A stretch of 64,000 nucleotides of DNA from Rheinheimera oceanensis (GTDB taxonomy: Bacteria > Pseudomonadota > Gammaproteobacteria > Enterobacterales > Alteromonadaceae). The notes under the pieces were generated by a model, which did not search any database, was not told where the DNA came from, and was given only the letters and a program-made list of their open reading frames with translations. The translations under genes and the position numbers were made by a program. This document shows positions 41,560 through 49,729 of the stretch, piece after piece (the stretch's first letter is position 1; each line of letters opens with the position of its first letter). The stretch covers positions 1-64,000 of the forward strand of contig NZ_JAGPNM010000013.1 of the NCBI RefSeq assembly GCF_018831085.1, read 5' to 3'.

Positions 41560-41673
41560 GTGTTTCGACTGGTGCTGCAGCGCAGATCACTATGTCATTG
41601 TATAGGCTGTTACGGTATTGAGTTTGTCACCGCCTATTTGCACCAATTACACAGTAAACTGGCAAGCGTTTAG
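41560..41673 (+). pseudogene. Partial duplicate of the PP2C-partner gene
   Basis: The open frame reads LVLQRRSLCHCIGCYGIEFV and TAYLHQLHSKLASV-stop. It aligns with LALQRRSLCHCVEHYGIEFV and AAHLHRLRPDL in the intact gene at 40374, with about 80 percent base identity over roughly 80 bases. It lacks the rest of the gene. It is a truncated duplication, between the end of the 140-aa gene and the convergent minus-strand operon. Confidence 0.8.
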
Positions 41674-41684
41674 CTGGCCAGCTT

Positions 41685-42251
41685 TTACTGTAAGCCAATA
41701 TACAACAGCTGCTTATCAAGATCGGCAGCCACTTCAAACCAGACACCGTGTTGGCTGAATTTGTCTTGATAGTAGAAATCGATTAACTCAGGCGACCATA
41801 AATACACGGACATTAGCAACATACTGTTGTCAAAATCTGCCTGTGAAATGCGGTAATGATCATTCCACGCCTGCCTGCTGCTAAAGCGGTTAAGATAAGC
41901 GGTAACTTGTTGGCGCAGTGCCTCGTTTAATGTGTCAATTTGCCGGATAACCTGAACCGCACGGTTAAGAACGGCATCAAGCTGCTGGCTGTGATCTACA
42001 GTAAGCGCCAAATCAATCTCGTAGCCAAGCGCTAAAACTTTGCCATTGTAGCGATGGTACTCTGCTTCATACTCCAGCACGCCAAGCTGTGGGTGCACTA
42101 TGCGCTGCGGCAGTAAATAATGCAGTTGGCCAAGTTGCGGGTGCTCAATCACGCCGGGTAACGGCAAGCTGCAGTGATCAGTCTCATTCAGCGCAGGTGT
42201 TAGCAGCAAGTCAGCAATGGCTTTATCTAACGGTAGCGACGGGTTTGACAC
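41685..42251 (-). CDS. Unknown protein, last gene of the Sir2 operon
   Basis: A 188-residue cytosolic protein of unknown function, starting at a GTG with GGGAG 6 bases upstream. It has two similar HPQLG segments (GVIEHPQLGQLHYLL and RIVHPQLGVLEYEAEY), a short internal repeat, and a C-terminal region with many aromatic residues (YLWSPELIDFYYQDKFSQHG). The style resembles small immunity-like or DUF6985-type proteins, but I cannot name a family. It is the fourth minus-strand gene in the run headed by the Sir2 gene. Confidence 0.6.
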   Translation of the reverse strand: MSNPSLPLDKAIADLLLTPALNETDHCSLPLPGVIEHPQLGQLHYLLPQRIVHPQLGVLEYEAEYHRYNGKVLALGYEIDLALTVDHSQQLDAVLNRAVQVIRQIDTLNEALRQQVTAYLNRFSSRQAWNDHYRISQADFDNSMLLMSVYLWSPELIDFYYQDKFSQHGVWFEVAADLDKQLLYIGLQ

Positions 42252-42287
42252 TGTAATCTCCCAAACGGTAATGGCAAAAATCTGGTT

Positions 42288-42794
42288 TTAGCGGCTAATA
42301 ACTGCTGATGGCTGCCAAAGCGGCAGAATATGGCCGTGACAATCATCTTTGATATTGCTTTGCTGCACTAAACGGGCGACTTTCCAGTTGGCCAGACCCG
42401 TTTTAGCGCCGAAAAACACAATACAATCAGCAGTTAATAATGTACTTTCATACCAACTGATAAAGCTGTGCAGCACATGATCGTGCCAAAGCGACAAGTG
42501 TTGAGGGTAGTAACGGCGTTCTTCGCATAACATACAGTAATATCCCTGCGTATTGTTGGCAGCAAGAAGATCACTGTCATAGAGGAAATCACATTTGCCG
42601 GCCCAGTTTGCCGTGACAGTGATATTGCCCTCAACGGATAGCCAAACCTCTACAACTGGCGATAGCCCCGCAATTGTTAGTGGTATTCCTCGTTTTTTAA
42701 CATGGCGAAACTTAACACTGCGCGGCGGCGCTTTAACTGGCTGCAGCCAGGCCGGTAACCGGCGGTAAGTATAAATTTCAGCTTTTAGCTGTTG
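42288..42794 (-). CDS. Unknown Cys-containing protein without a standard start codon
   Basis: The minus-strand frame is open from the TGA at 42795-42797 down to the stop at 42288, about 168 codons, and has coding character throughout: EIYTYRRLPAWLQPVKAPPR, WAGKCDFLYDSDLLAANNTQ, GYYCMLCEERRYYPQHLSLW. The only in-frame ATG (42533) lies inside the CxxC motif YYCMLC and would cut off half the protein. No in-frame ATG, GTG or TTG lies upstream of it. Either a rare start (for example the ATT at about 42776) is used or the 5' end is mutated. CxxC plus the earlier cysteine could be a zinc site. Confidence 0.55.
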   Translation of the reverse strand, partial: QQLKAEIYTYRRLPAWLQPVKAPPRSVKFRHVKKRGIPLTIAGLSPVVEVWLSVEGNITVTANWAGKCDFLYDSDLLAANNTQGYYCMLCEERRYYPQHLSLWHDHVLHSFISWYESTLLTADCIVFFGAKTGLANWKVARLVQQSNIKDDCHGHILPLWQPSAVISR

Positions 42795-42816
42795 TCAAAA
42801 AACAGCATTTTTCAGT

Positions 42817-43560
42817 TTAGCCATGCGCTGTTTCGCCCCTAGCTTTAAAAGCAGCGTGGTTATTTCGCGGTGGCTCTGAAGGTTGGTACGGCGTTACCTC
42901 GTTGGCAAGTTGATGCAAGCTTTGCGGGTAGCTTAATTGTAACGGAGCATACAAATACAGGCTGGGCTTCAGCTTATATCCCACAGTGCCAATTCTTAGC
43001 AGATCCAGTAAGCCCAAACTGCCGGGGTTGTCCGCGTTTCGGTAAGTTATGACTTCTTTTAGCAAGTAGTGCAGCAGCACGCTGTGTGGTGGCTGCGCCA
43101 ACGCATAGTGAATTTTAAGCTCATCCGAGCACAACAACTGAGCACTGTCTTTATGTAAAGTTAGGGTAGAATCGAGTTGCATTTGCAGCTTAAGCTCTGA
43201 CAACGGCCAGTTTTGTTTGTTTTCAACGTTAAAATCTATATTCATCAGGCACAAAGTGTTGTCTGAATCATCGGAAAAGTATTTGTCTTCTTCATGCAAA
43301 TGAAACGACACTGTTGCATCATAGTGCAAATCATTCAGACTAAACGGGCATTTATCGGATATTTGCCGGTAAAGTGCCACGGCGTCCTGCAGTATTTGTT
43401 GCTCTAGCCGCAATAGCTTAGAGTTTAAGGGAACAAAGCAGGCTTTTTGCGCCGCGGTTAGCTCAGCTAAGGTTGGCTTAACCGATAGCCTAGACACCAA
43501 ATCGGGTACAAGTACATCGTGTTGCAAAACCGGAATAGTTGTAAGATGCAGCGCCATCAT
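42817..43560 (-). CDS. Unknown protein coupled to Sir2
   Basis: A 247-residue protein without recognisable domains. Its ATG overlaps the Sir2 stop codon by four bases (ATGA), a sign of translational coupling. The sequence is soluble and mixed alpha/beta (CPFSLNDLHYDATVSFHLHE; LCLMNIDFNVENKQNWPLSE; LLHYLLKEVITYRNADNPGS). It probably works with the Sir2-fold protein as partner, substrate adaptor or antidote; this is inference from gene order alone. It is followed by the Cys-containing gene after 22 bases. Confidence 0.62.
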   Translation of the reverse strand: MMALHLTTIPVLQHDVLVPDLVSRLSVKPTLAELTAAQKACFVPLNSKLLRLEQQILQDAVALYRQISDKCPFSLNDLHYDATVSFHLHEEDKYFSDDSDNTLCLMNIDFNVENKQNWPLSELKLQMQLDSTLTLHKDSAQLLCSDELKIHYALAQPPHSVLLHYLLKEVITYRNADNPGSLGLLDLLRIGTVGYKLKPSLYLYAPLQLSYPQSLHQLANEVTPYQPSEPPRNNHAAFKARGETAHG

Positions 43561-44303
43561 CTGACCTCGTTTAAGCTTTTATCCACCATTGCCGACTTTA
43601 GCCAGCTGTTTACCAGCAAAGGCACTTGCTCAGCGGCTTCACCTTGCCAAAGATGAAACCCTATTGGGCAGTGCTCGGCTCTGGTATCGACAAAATGCTT
43701 TTCCGCGCGCTTTCTGCTTTGGCGCAGTACAGAAGCTGCCGGCTCTACCTCTAACGAGCAGCCCACCACTATTATTTTAGCGGCGGTGCGGATATGCTTG
43801 TGAGCCGCCTCTAAATTTTGTACTCGCTCACCAAACCACACCACATTCGGCCGCCACTGGCTGGCTTGCCATGGGGTGCCATCCGGCGCTGTACTGTCGG
43901 CAGTAAAAACCTGATTACCAATCTGGTAAACTGCGTATGGTTTTGAGACACGGCGCAACTCGTTCAGTTTGCCATGCAAATGTATCACCTGAGTTGAGCC
44001 CGCACGCTCATGCAAGTCATCAACGTTTTGGGTAATAACGATAACTTCATATTGTTGTTCAAGCGCTGCGATAGCCAGATGGGCAGCATTCGGCTCAGCG
44101 GCACAGGCCGCTAAACGGCGCTGCTGATAGAATTGATGCACCAGCTCAGGGTTAGAGGCAAAGCCAGACCGGCTGGCAAGTTGCAACACGTCATATTGTT
44201 GCCACAGGCCATGGCTGTTACGAAAGGTAGGTAAGCCACTGGCTTTACTCAGGCCTGCGCCACTAAACACAACAATTTTGTAAGGATTTCGTGCTGCTCT
44301 CAT
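43557..44303 (-). CDS. Sir2-family NAD-dependent deacylase/NADase
   Basis: A 248-residue sirtuin-fold protein. The NAD-binding GAGLSKASGLPTFR is at residues 15-28, TQNVDDLHERAG at 91-102, and HLHG with the catalytic histidine H110 follows. The VVWFGE loop is present. The four zinc cysteines of classical sirtuins are absent after LHGKLNELRR, as in several bacterial CobB and sirtuin-like proteins. It may deacylate proteins; Sir2 proteins in defence islands instead destroy NAD. The start at 44303 has AGGAG upstream; the frame could extend to 44324. It heads a four-gene operon of unknown partners in the island cargo. Confidence 0.85.
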   Translation of the reverse strand: MRAARNPYKIVVFSGAGLSKASGLPTFRNSHGLWQQYDVLQLASRSGFASNPELVHQFYQQRRLAACAAEPNAAHLAIAALEQQYEVIVITQNVDDLHERAGSTQVIHLHGKLNELRRVSKPYAVYQIGNQVFTADSTAPDGTPWQASQWRPNVVWFGERVQNLEAAHKHIRTAAKIIVVGCSLEVEPAASVLRQSRKRAEKHFVDTRAEHCPIGFHLWQGEAAEQVPLLVNSWLKSAMVDKSLNEVR

Positions 44304-44348
44304 CTTAGCTCCTGCGTTTATCACATCAGCGATGAAAGTAACAGCATG

Positions 44349-44693
44349 CTGCGTCAGCTTATGACGCAGTAAAGCTGCCTGGCAATACTGAGGTTACAAC
44401 ACCTGCCAATAGCCGCTTTTGCGCAGGCCGATAGCTTTCAGCAAAAGCATAATAAAATCAGGGTAATCAACAGTTTTATCAGTCTGGTTTTGCAAGCGAT
44501 GATAATCGGCCTGCTAATGTTTAATTAAGCTTTCTACCGGCAAGTAAGCCAAAGCTGGTTGCTACTGCGTAATTGCACCGCCAGCCTACCACTCTTCGTG
44601 CTATTCCAGATGCCGATAAGTTCAGTTTAATCGGCAACCAGCGATAGCATAGGGTGGGTGAGGTTAAACGGCGGCTGATAGGGCATGTTTCAG
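44349..44693. other. Intergenic stretch with a hairpin and a gene relic
   Basis: The 390-base gap upstream of the Sir2 gene holds a perfect hairpin, CTGCGTCA-GCTTA-TGACGCAG (44349-44369). On the minus strand at 44394-44520 a frame encodes QADYHRLQNQTDKTVDYPDF then IMLLLKAIGLRKSGYWQVL and a stop. An in-frame stop precedes it, after which similar-looking codons continue (LAYLPVESLIKH). This looks like the 3' end of a dead gene of unknown family. No intact gene is present. Confidence 0.5.
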
Positions 44694-45093
44694 TTAATTG
44701 TTTTGGATCATACGTGTTGTGAGTGACGATGCATCAAGCGTCACTCCTTCAGTTAGATCAAAGACCCGACTCTCCTCCTCAGTATAGGCTTCGTGTGTGG
44801 CATACGCAGTAAGCCAAAGTTTTTTGTAACCTGTGACAAACGAATAACCATCACAATTTTTATCTTTGAATTTTTCTGGAAGTGCCCAGCCTCTTTTGGA
44901 TAATTCTGTTATGGTAACTATCAGATGTGCAAGACTAGGCTGGTCAGGCGCGATCTGCTTATGGATCTCAGGCCAGTGATCTTTATCACCGTCAGACGCT
45001 TTCCAGCCAGGACCTGCCAGGTTTTTCATTTCTTCAAGCGATTCGTATGGATGAGAGTGAAAGGTGCCCACTAATTCAAGGTGTGGCCAGTAT
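44694..45093 (-). pseudogene. Truncated JAB/MPN-domain metalloprotease-like gene
   Basis: The frame encodes AEYWPHLELVGTFHSHPYES and, later, GWKASDGDKDHW. HSHP followed by SxxD matches the JAMM zinc motif (HxHx7-10SxxD) of prokaryotic JAB/Mov34 proteins, with a longer spacing here. The N-terminal part with the catalytic glutamate is missing: at about 45093 the sequence changes to the IS3 transposase relic. Prokaryotic JAB proteins act with ubiquitin-like or CBASS-type partners; no such partner is seen here. The remaining 3' part is about 130 codons long. Confidence 0.65.
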
Positions 45094-46083
45094 TCGGCCT
45101 GCGAAGAAGCTAGCATTACATTGCGCACCTATCGGCGCTGGTATCGGGATGGCAAGATCACCGCTGATCAAAGGCCGGATGCGGTTCGTCCACCGCCCTC
45201 GAATAAGCTGACGGAAGCTGAACAAGCGAAGATCATCGAGGTGTGTAACAGACCAAAGTTTGCCAGTTTGCCGCCATCGCAAATCGTACCAACGCTGTTG
45301 GATAATGATGAATATTATGGCTCTGAATCGACGATCTATCGGGTACTCAAAGCCTTTGGTCAGTTGCATCATCGTGGCCGGAGTTTAGCGCCGAAGGGGT
45401 CAACGCTGCCAACGACCTATACCGCAACCGGGCCTTGTCAGGTGTTTTGCTGGGATATCACCTACTTGCCAAGTACGGTGCGTGGGCAGTTTTACTACCT
45501 TTATATGCTGGAAGATTTGTTCAGCCGGAAAATTGTTGGTGGTGAAGTCCATGAACAGGAATCAGGTGAGCACGCAGCAAAGCTGCTGGAGCAAACGCTG
45601 ATCCGGGAAAAGTGTCTGCACAGTGGTGTGGTGCTGCATTCGGACAACGGTGCGCCGATGAAATCGCAAACCATGCGGATGAAAGCGTATGAGCTTGGTG
45701 TGACGACATCGTACAGCAGGCCACGGGTGAGCAACGATAATCCGTTTGCAGAGTCACTGTTCCGAACCTGCAAATACCGGCCGGACTGGCCATCAGCAGG
45801 CTTTAAAAGCCTTGATGAAGCAAGGGGATGGGTGCTGAAGTTTACGCGATGGTACAACTACGAGCATAAGCACAGTAAGTTGCGGTTCGTCACGCCACAT
45901 CAGCGCCATACAGGGCAGGATGTTGCGATACTGGCTCAACGCAAAGAACGAATTGAAGCCGCTAAAGCAGCTAACCCAAGTCGTTGGGGAAACCGCGAGG
46001 TTAGGAACTGCACACCAGTGGGATCGACAACGCTGAATCCTGAAAAACAGCAGACTAAACAGATAGAAAAACAGGCCGCTTAA
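45064..46083 (+). CDS. IS3-family transposase OrfB, 5' end not authentic
   Basis: A 339-codon frame whose first dozen codons come from the neighbouring JAB gene; transposase similarity begins around ACEEASITLRTYRRWYRDGK. The integrase core is complete: D in VFCWDITYLPST, D in VVLHSDNGAPMKS, and E in SNDNPFAESLFRTCKYR. The start of a normal OrfB (20-40 residues) and the separate OrfA are missing, so transposition by itself is unlikely. The C-terminus (NPEKQQTKQIEKQAA) is typical of the group. It may be expressed from outside, but I regard it as inactive. Confidence 0.8.
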   Translation: MPTNSRCGQYSACEEASITLRTYRRWYRDGKITADQRPDAVRPPPSNKLTEAEQAKIIEVCNRPKFASLPPSQIVPTLLDNDEYYGSESTIYRVLKAFGQLHHRGRSLAPKGSTLPTTYTATGPCQVFCWDITYLPSTVRGQFYYLYMLEDLFSRKIVGGEVHEQESGEHAAKLLEQTLIREKCLHSGVVLHSDNGAPMKSQTMRMKAYELGVTTSYSRPRVSNDNPFAESLFRTCKYRPDWPSAGFKSLDEARGWVLKFTRWYNYEHKHSKLRFVTPHQRHTGQDVAILAQRKERIEAAKAANPSRWGNREVRNCTPVGSTTLNPEKQQTKQIEKQAA

Positions 46084-46110
46084 AACGGTCAATGGTGACA
46101 ACTAGCTTGA
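45094..46110 (+). mobile_element. IS3-family element remnant, left end and orfA missing
   Basis: Only the orfB part of an IS3-group insertion sequence remains, between the truncated JAB gene and a TniB relic. No orfA, programmed frameshift region or matching terminal inverted repeats can be seen. Both borders coincide with truncation of neighbouring genes, so the element took part in rearrangement of this area. Confidence 0.7.
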
Positions 46111-46477
46111 AAAACGCCGAAATTAGAAGACAAACACTTTGCTGTCCCACTTTTTGCTGCTTGCAAAGGTGAAAATAGAGCCCTAAAGCACTTACTTGTC
46201 GAGTCGATAAAAATAGCAATGCGCAAAGGCGATCCAACCCTTGAAATCCAGCATGTTAGCGCAGCTTATGATTCAATTTTATTCAAAAAAAAACGTTAAT
46301 GGCGCAGAGCTAAACATCAATCCATTCAACTCTCAACTAGAAAAGGTGCTAGTTTCAGAGATCGTGATGCCCTCAAGGTATAATCCGAATGCGTTAAATC
46401 CTGATGACAGGTTAATAATGCGTGAATTTTCTGAACCCAAAATATGGACTGAGTTGCTGAAATCAGATGTTCCTTAA
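46111..46477 (+). pseudogene. TniB/TnsC-like ATPase C-terminal relic with A-run frameshift
   Basis: The first frame reads KLEDKHFAVPLFAACKGENR and ALKHLLVESIKIAMRKGDPT then LEIQHVSAAYDSILFKKKR-stop, matching the end of the TniB AAA+ transposition protein of Tn5053/Tn7-like elements. At a run of nine A (46285-46293) similarity passes to the next frame, NVNGAELNINPFNSQLEKVL to LLKSDVP-stop at 46477, so there is one A too many. The N-terminal two thirds with Walker motifs are missing, cut at the IS3 relic. Remains of a transposon that once sat here. Confidence 0.65.
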
Positions 46478-46484
46478 CTGTAAC

Positions 46485-47690
46485 TCAATGCGCATAAGGG
46501 CTTTTCCCTTTGCCAGGATACTTTTCAAAGATGTGCATATAAACTTCGCTACAGGTTTTAGGCCATAAGTCTTCGTCATAAGACTCAGGTAAGCTGTCTA
46601 ACACTTCCTCAATCATGTTTTTAACTCTGGCTTTAGTGCGTTGTTTCTTGCGCCAGTCAATTACTAGGATATCTTGCATCTTTGCTGTTAGCTCTTTGGC
46701 AATTTCTTTGACTTGGTTACGTTCTTTTTCCGTTAAGGGTGCCTTCTGAATCATCAAATCATATACGGCTAATTCCTCTTCCGTTAAGCCTTCCCGCACC
46801 GTGCGTTTGTCTTCGTGCTCTAATTCGGTGATAAATGCTTTTAAGCGGTTAAAAAATTCTTCAGCGGTATATGCGCCTAAATTGTATTCTTCAATAAGCT
46901 CTTGAAACTTTTGCTGTAAATCTTGGCGCGTTTTGTTTTTAAGCACCATTGGCTGCAATTTACGCTCAATAAGGTTTTTAAGTTTTTCCGCGTCTGATTG
47001 CTTGGGATTCACAACCTTAGCAACCATTGCCGCTAACGCATCAAAGTCGATATTGGCAATGTTTACGGGCTCTGGCAGATTGCTTTGGATTTTGATGGTT
47101 GATATCGACTCATCCAGTAGTTCATTAACCTGGTTACGCACTACGTCCAGCACATCCTCATCATCAACTGATAAGCCAGATTTCAAGCACATTTGAGAAT
47201 AGATAATGTTGATAGCAATACGGTATAGCACATACTGGTTTGCGCTATCATCAGGCATAATGGCTTTGAAAGATGCGGTTGATCTGCCTTAAATAGGAGG
47301 TAAACTCTTGTTTGTTTTTGGGCTCCAGCAGTATTTCGCTGGCATTGTCTAAAAGCGTGAGCTTAGCAAAGCCATCTGCTGGTGCAGAGACAATTTCCGT
47401 TAGGTCAATCACAACACTATTCAGGTAAACAATAAGTTCATTAATTGCCACACCTAAAGCAGCAACCAGTTCAGATTTGTCTTTTGCAGGGCTATCAACC
47501 CTATATCCTGCGCCACCTTCAGCTACACCACCTCCGTATAGTCCTAAAGCCTGTTGCAGTTATCGTCAGGGTCTTTGAACTTCTCATCAATTTTTTCTTT
47601 TAAAAAGCGTTCTCTATGGGGTTTGTAATCCAGCCCCTTCTTGGCAAGGCGTTCATCGTCATTTTGGCCACCCTGGATACAATTCATGAA
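46485..47690 (-). pseudogene. Broken type I restriction enzyme HsdR, C-terminal pieces
   Basis: Three frames belong to one ancestral HsdR. Piece 1 (near 47690-47544) has RLAKKGLDYKPHRERF and EKFKDPDDNC, the region before helicase motif V, then a deletion. Piece 2 (47541-47260) runs VDSPAKDKSELVAALG to EFTSYLRQINRIF. A one-base insertion near 47268 shifts to piece 3 (47258-46485), MPDDSANQYVLYRIAINIIY to ILVIDWRKKQRTKARVKNMI, the HsdR C-terminal domain. The nuclease and most of the translocase are gone, and no HsdM or HsdS gene remains. Non-functional relic of a restriction system. Confidence 0.8.
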
Positions 47691-47721
47691 CGAAGGTAAT
47701 AGAATTTGTATCTTGCTGGTT

Positions 47722-47853
47722 CTATTCCTTTGATAAAAACCGTTTGGCACCTTCATCATAAAAATCTGACAGCATCACACCTGCTTTTGCGTAGCGATAA
47801 CCGTCACGCCAGATCTTATCAAGTAGTTTGATTGCAAGTCCATAGACACCTCG
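47722..47853 (-). pseudogene. UmuC (DNA polymerase V) C-terminal relic
   Basis: The minus strand reads RGVYGLAIKLLDKIWRDGYR then YAKAGVMLSDFYDEGAKRF and a stop. This matches the conserved end of UmuC (consensus LxDxIWRxGYRYxKAGVML). An in-frame stop lies directly upstream and no umuD or umuC body is near. umuC fragments are common debris at mobile-element integration sites. Confidence 0.75.
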
Positions 47854-47931
47854 TTAAGCGATTGTACTCACTTTGCGAGGTGATTGAATATCGGTAAAAA
47901 AGTATAACAAGTAGATCTCAGTCTTAAAAAA

Positions 47932-47961
47932 ACAAACCCCGCGTCAAAAACCGGGGTTTGT
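47932..47961 (-). terminator. Rho-independent terminator, minus strand
   Basis: ACAAACCCCG pairs with CGGGGTTTGT. Read on the minus strand a T7 run follows the stem, so it ends leftward transcripts from the small membrane protein and tetR genes at 48050-48951. Confidence 0.88.
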
Positions 47962-48049
47962 CATTAATCTGAAGGTCCCATTAGGAGCTTTGCTTGCTTG
48001 AAAGATACATACACTCTAAGCAAGAACAAGCCAAAAACTTTATCAGTAC

Positions 48050-48241
48050 CTAATCACTTTTATTTGTTTTCTTGCGCTTTTGTAACCACCACGGGAGAAA
48101 CGCAAGCATAGCCGCTAACACGGCAATCAGTAGTAACGTAAAAGCAATTTGATATGCAATAAAGTTAGTCACCTCGGTAGATACAAACCAACTAGCGATT
48201 ATTCCACCTAAAAATAATAGTATTCGGGCGATAAACCCCAT
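48050..48241 (-). CDS. Small two-helix membrane protein
   Basis: A 63-residue protein with two hydrophobic segments (ARILLFLGGIIASWFVSTEV and AFTLLLIAVLAAMLAFLPWW) and a basic tail, QKRKKTNKSD. GGAG lies 6 bases before the ATG. It follows the tetR gene on the same strand by about 40 bases and ends before the terminator, so the two are probably cotranscribed. Family unknown. Confidence 0.6.
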   Translation of the reverse strand: MGFIARILLFLGGIIASWFVSTEVTNFIAYQIAFTLLLIAVLAAMLAFLPWWLQKRKKTNKSD

Positions 48242-48282
48242 CCTTTTCTCCTTTAATTAATTGAGGTGATAGTCATTAGATA

Positions 48283-48951
48283 CTAACTTTTAGCGTCATG
48301 CTTGATGTACGTTGCAATACCTGCCATACAAAATTCGGTTAATCTTTTTGCTTGATCTTCTACTGAGCAAGAATATATAGCGGGCATATTTTTTTTTAAT
48401 AATTCAGGCTTCACAGACCAGGGACTGGATATCGTTAAGCAAGCAATCAGCGCTTCTTGTACTTTCGGATCCTCTGGTACCATACCTAGATGCCTGGCAA
48501 CAACCTCTTTAATAATGATAAATCGGGGGCGGATAACATTTTCTTCAAAAGCCTCTGCTACACCAGACGGCATAAATGCTTCCCTGATCAACAACTGATA
48601 TTGCCAAGCTCCGCTGTGGACTATCGTATCGTAAAACCGGTTGTATAAAAAACCTGCAAGCGCATCTTTTGCTGATATGCTCGGTGAGGTCAATTGCTCG
48701 AAGCTTGCCGAGGATGAAATAACTCTTTCCGCCTCCATTAACACTTCATGATATAAACCTTCTTTACTACCGAAATGGTAATTAACGGACGCAGGGGTCA
48801 CACTGGCCGCCCAGCAAATATCTTTGCTGGAAATTGCTTGGTAACCATGCTCAGCAAACATTATGCCAGCATGCTTAATTAACAGTGCCCGAGTATGATT
48901 GCCATCGGTACGATTTTCTCGTTGGTAGTTCTTGTTTTTTATCTTCGTCAT
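48283..48951 (-). CDS. TetR-family regulator with CecR/CerR-type C-terminal domain
   Basis: A TetR protein of about 222 residues when started at MTKIKNKNYQRENRT (48951); an in-frame ATG at 48990 is possible. The helix-turn-helix is LLIKHAGIMFAEHGYQAISS and SVTPASVNYHFGSKEGLYHE. The C-terminal part (LIREAFMPSGVAEAFEENVI, RPRFIIIKEVVARHLGMVPE) matches the DUF1956/CerR domain found in E. coli CecR (YbiH), which controls an ABC drug-export operon of the same kind as yhiI-rbbA-yhhJ. AAATTTAAAT is found before this gene and in the repeats at 50858 and 51125, so control of that operon is plausible. Confidence 0.85.
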   Translation of the reverse strand: MTKIKNKNYQRENRTDGNHTRALLIKHAGIMFAEHGYQAISSKDICWAASVTPASVNYHFGSKEGLYHEVLMEAERVISSSASFEQLTSPSISAKDALAGFLYNRFYDTIVHSGAWQYQLLIREAFMPSGVAEAFEENVIRPRFIIIKEVVARHLGMVPEDPKVQEALIACLTISSPWSVKPELLKKNMPAIYSCSVEDQAKRLTEFCMAGIATYIKHDAKS

Positions 48952-49105
48952 TGCTCTATTCTGTAAATTTAAATGAGCTATTATTATCAATATTTAACAA
49001 GCCTTTGGTTTTTAAAGCACTATATCGATTTACTAATCGCTAAGTTCTGATTTTTATATTAAAATTAATGGTTAACTGTTTTAAACGCTCTTTTTATCCG
49101 CATGG

Positions 49106-49711
49106 TCATACATTAAGTGGCAAGTACAAGCTGCTTAATGCGGATGCTCCAAGTAACACAGTACCAAACTGGCTAACATATTGGCTATACCGAAGACCCA
49201 CCTTAGTGTGTCGAAATTTTGCCCCTAAAAAAACAAACACATAGTAACAGGGTAAGCTGACAACCAAAAAGCACACCCCCACAACTAGGCTGGCAAAAAA
49301 CCTCTCTGTACCATAATCAGGAAGCAACGAACCCGCACTAAAAGCGATTACCCAGCCTTTGACATTTAGCCACTGAAAAAGTGAAGCCTCGCGATACGTT
49401 AAAGGACGCCGCTGATTATTAGTAGATGTTGGTACGCTAACTAATAAATTTAAGGCATACAATAGCAGAAACAGCGAACCACCTAAACGGACAAAAAAAC
49501 TTATCATAGGGAAATGTGCTGCTAACTCGGTAATGCCCAAGCTAATTAATACAATCTTTATCGGATATCCAAAGCAAACCCCAAAGTAATGGGGTAAGGT
49601 GCGTTTCAATCCAAAATTAATGGCAGACAGCACCAACATAATGTTATTCGGGCCAGGGCTAAGACAAGCCGCAATGGAAAATAACGCTATTATGCCTAAC
49701 CATTCCAGCAT
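49106..49711 (-). CDS. LysE/RhtB-family exporter
   Basis: A 201-residue membrane protein with the LysE-family start ACLSPGPNNIMLVLSAINFG, six hydrophobic segments and the mid-protein FQWLNVKGWVIAFSAGSLLP. LysE/RhtB proteins export amino acids or related small metabolites across the inner membrane. The gene begins 18 bases after the pldA stop codon on the same strand and may be cotranscribed. Substrate not predictable. Confidence 0.88.
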   Translation of the reverse strand: MLEWLGIIALFSIAACLSPGPNNIMLVLSAINFGLKRTLPHYFGVCFGYPIKIVLISLGITELAAHFPMISFFVRLGGSLFLLLYALNLLVSVPTSTNNQRRPLTYREASLFQWLNVKGWVIAFSAGSLLPDYGTERFFASLVVGVCFLVVSLPCYYVFVFLGAKFRHTKVGLRYSQYVSQFGTVLLGASALSSLYLPLNV

Positions 49712-49729
49712 TAAATGCGCCTGCCGTGG

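Larger units (their letters stand above)
27079..47880. mobile_element. Genomic island with recombinase cluster and mixed cargo; right end approximate
   Basis: The left border is the tRNA-Val fragment. The interior holds one degenerate recombinase, a trio with a catalytically complete large tyrosine recombinase, many genes of unknown type, and at the right a set of broken genes from other mobile elements. Base composition is visibly more AT-rich in 27.1-35.8 kb than in the flanking trhP and glucanase genes. The trio recalls the Gamma-Mobile-Trio (GMT) islands. The right end is set where the relics stop, before the terminator at 47932; it may lie further on. Confidence 0.6.

Noticed and set aside
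44304-48050. Intact restriction-modification or Tn7-like transposon system at the island right side
   Set aside because: HsdR is broken by a deletion and a frameshift, with no HsdM or HsdS; TniB lacks its ATPase core and no TniA or TniQ is present.
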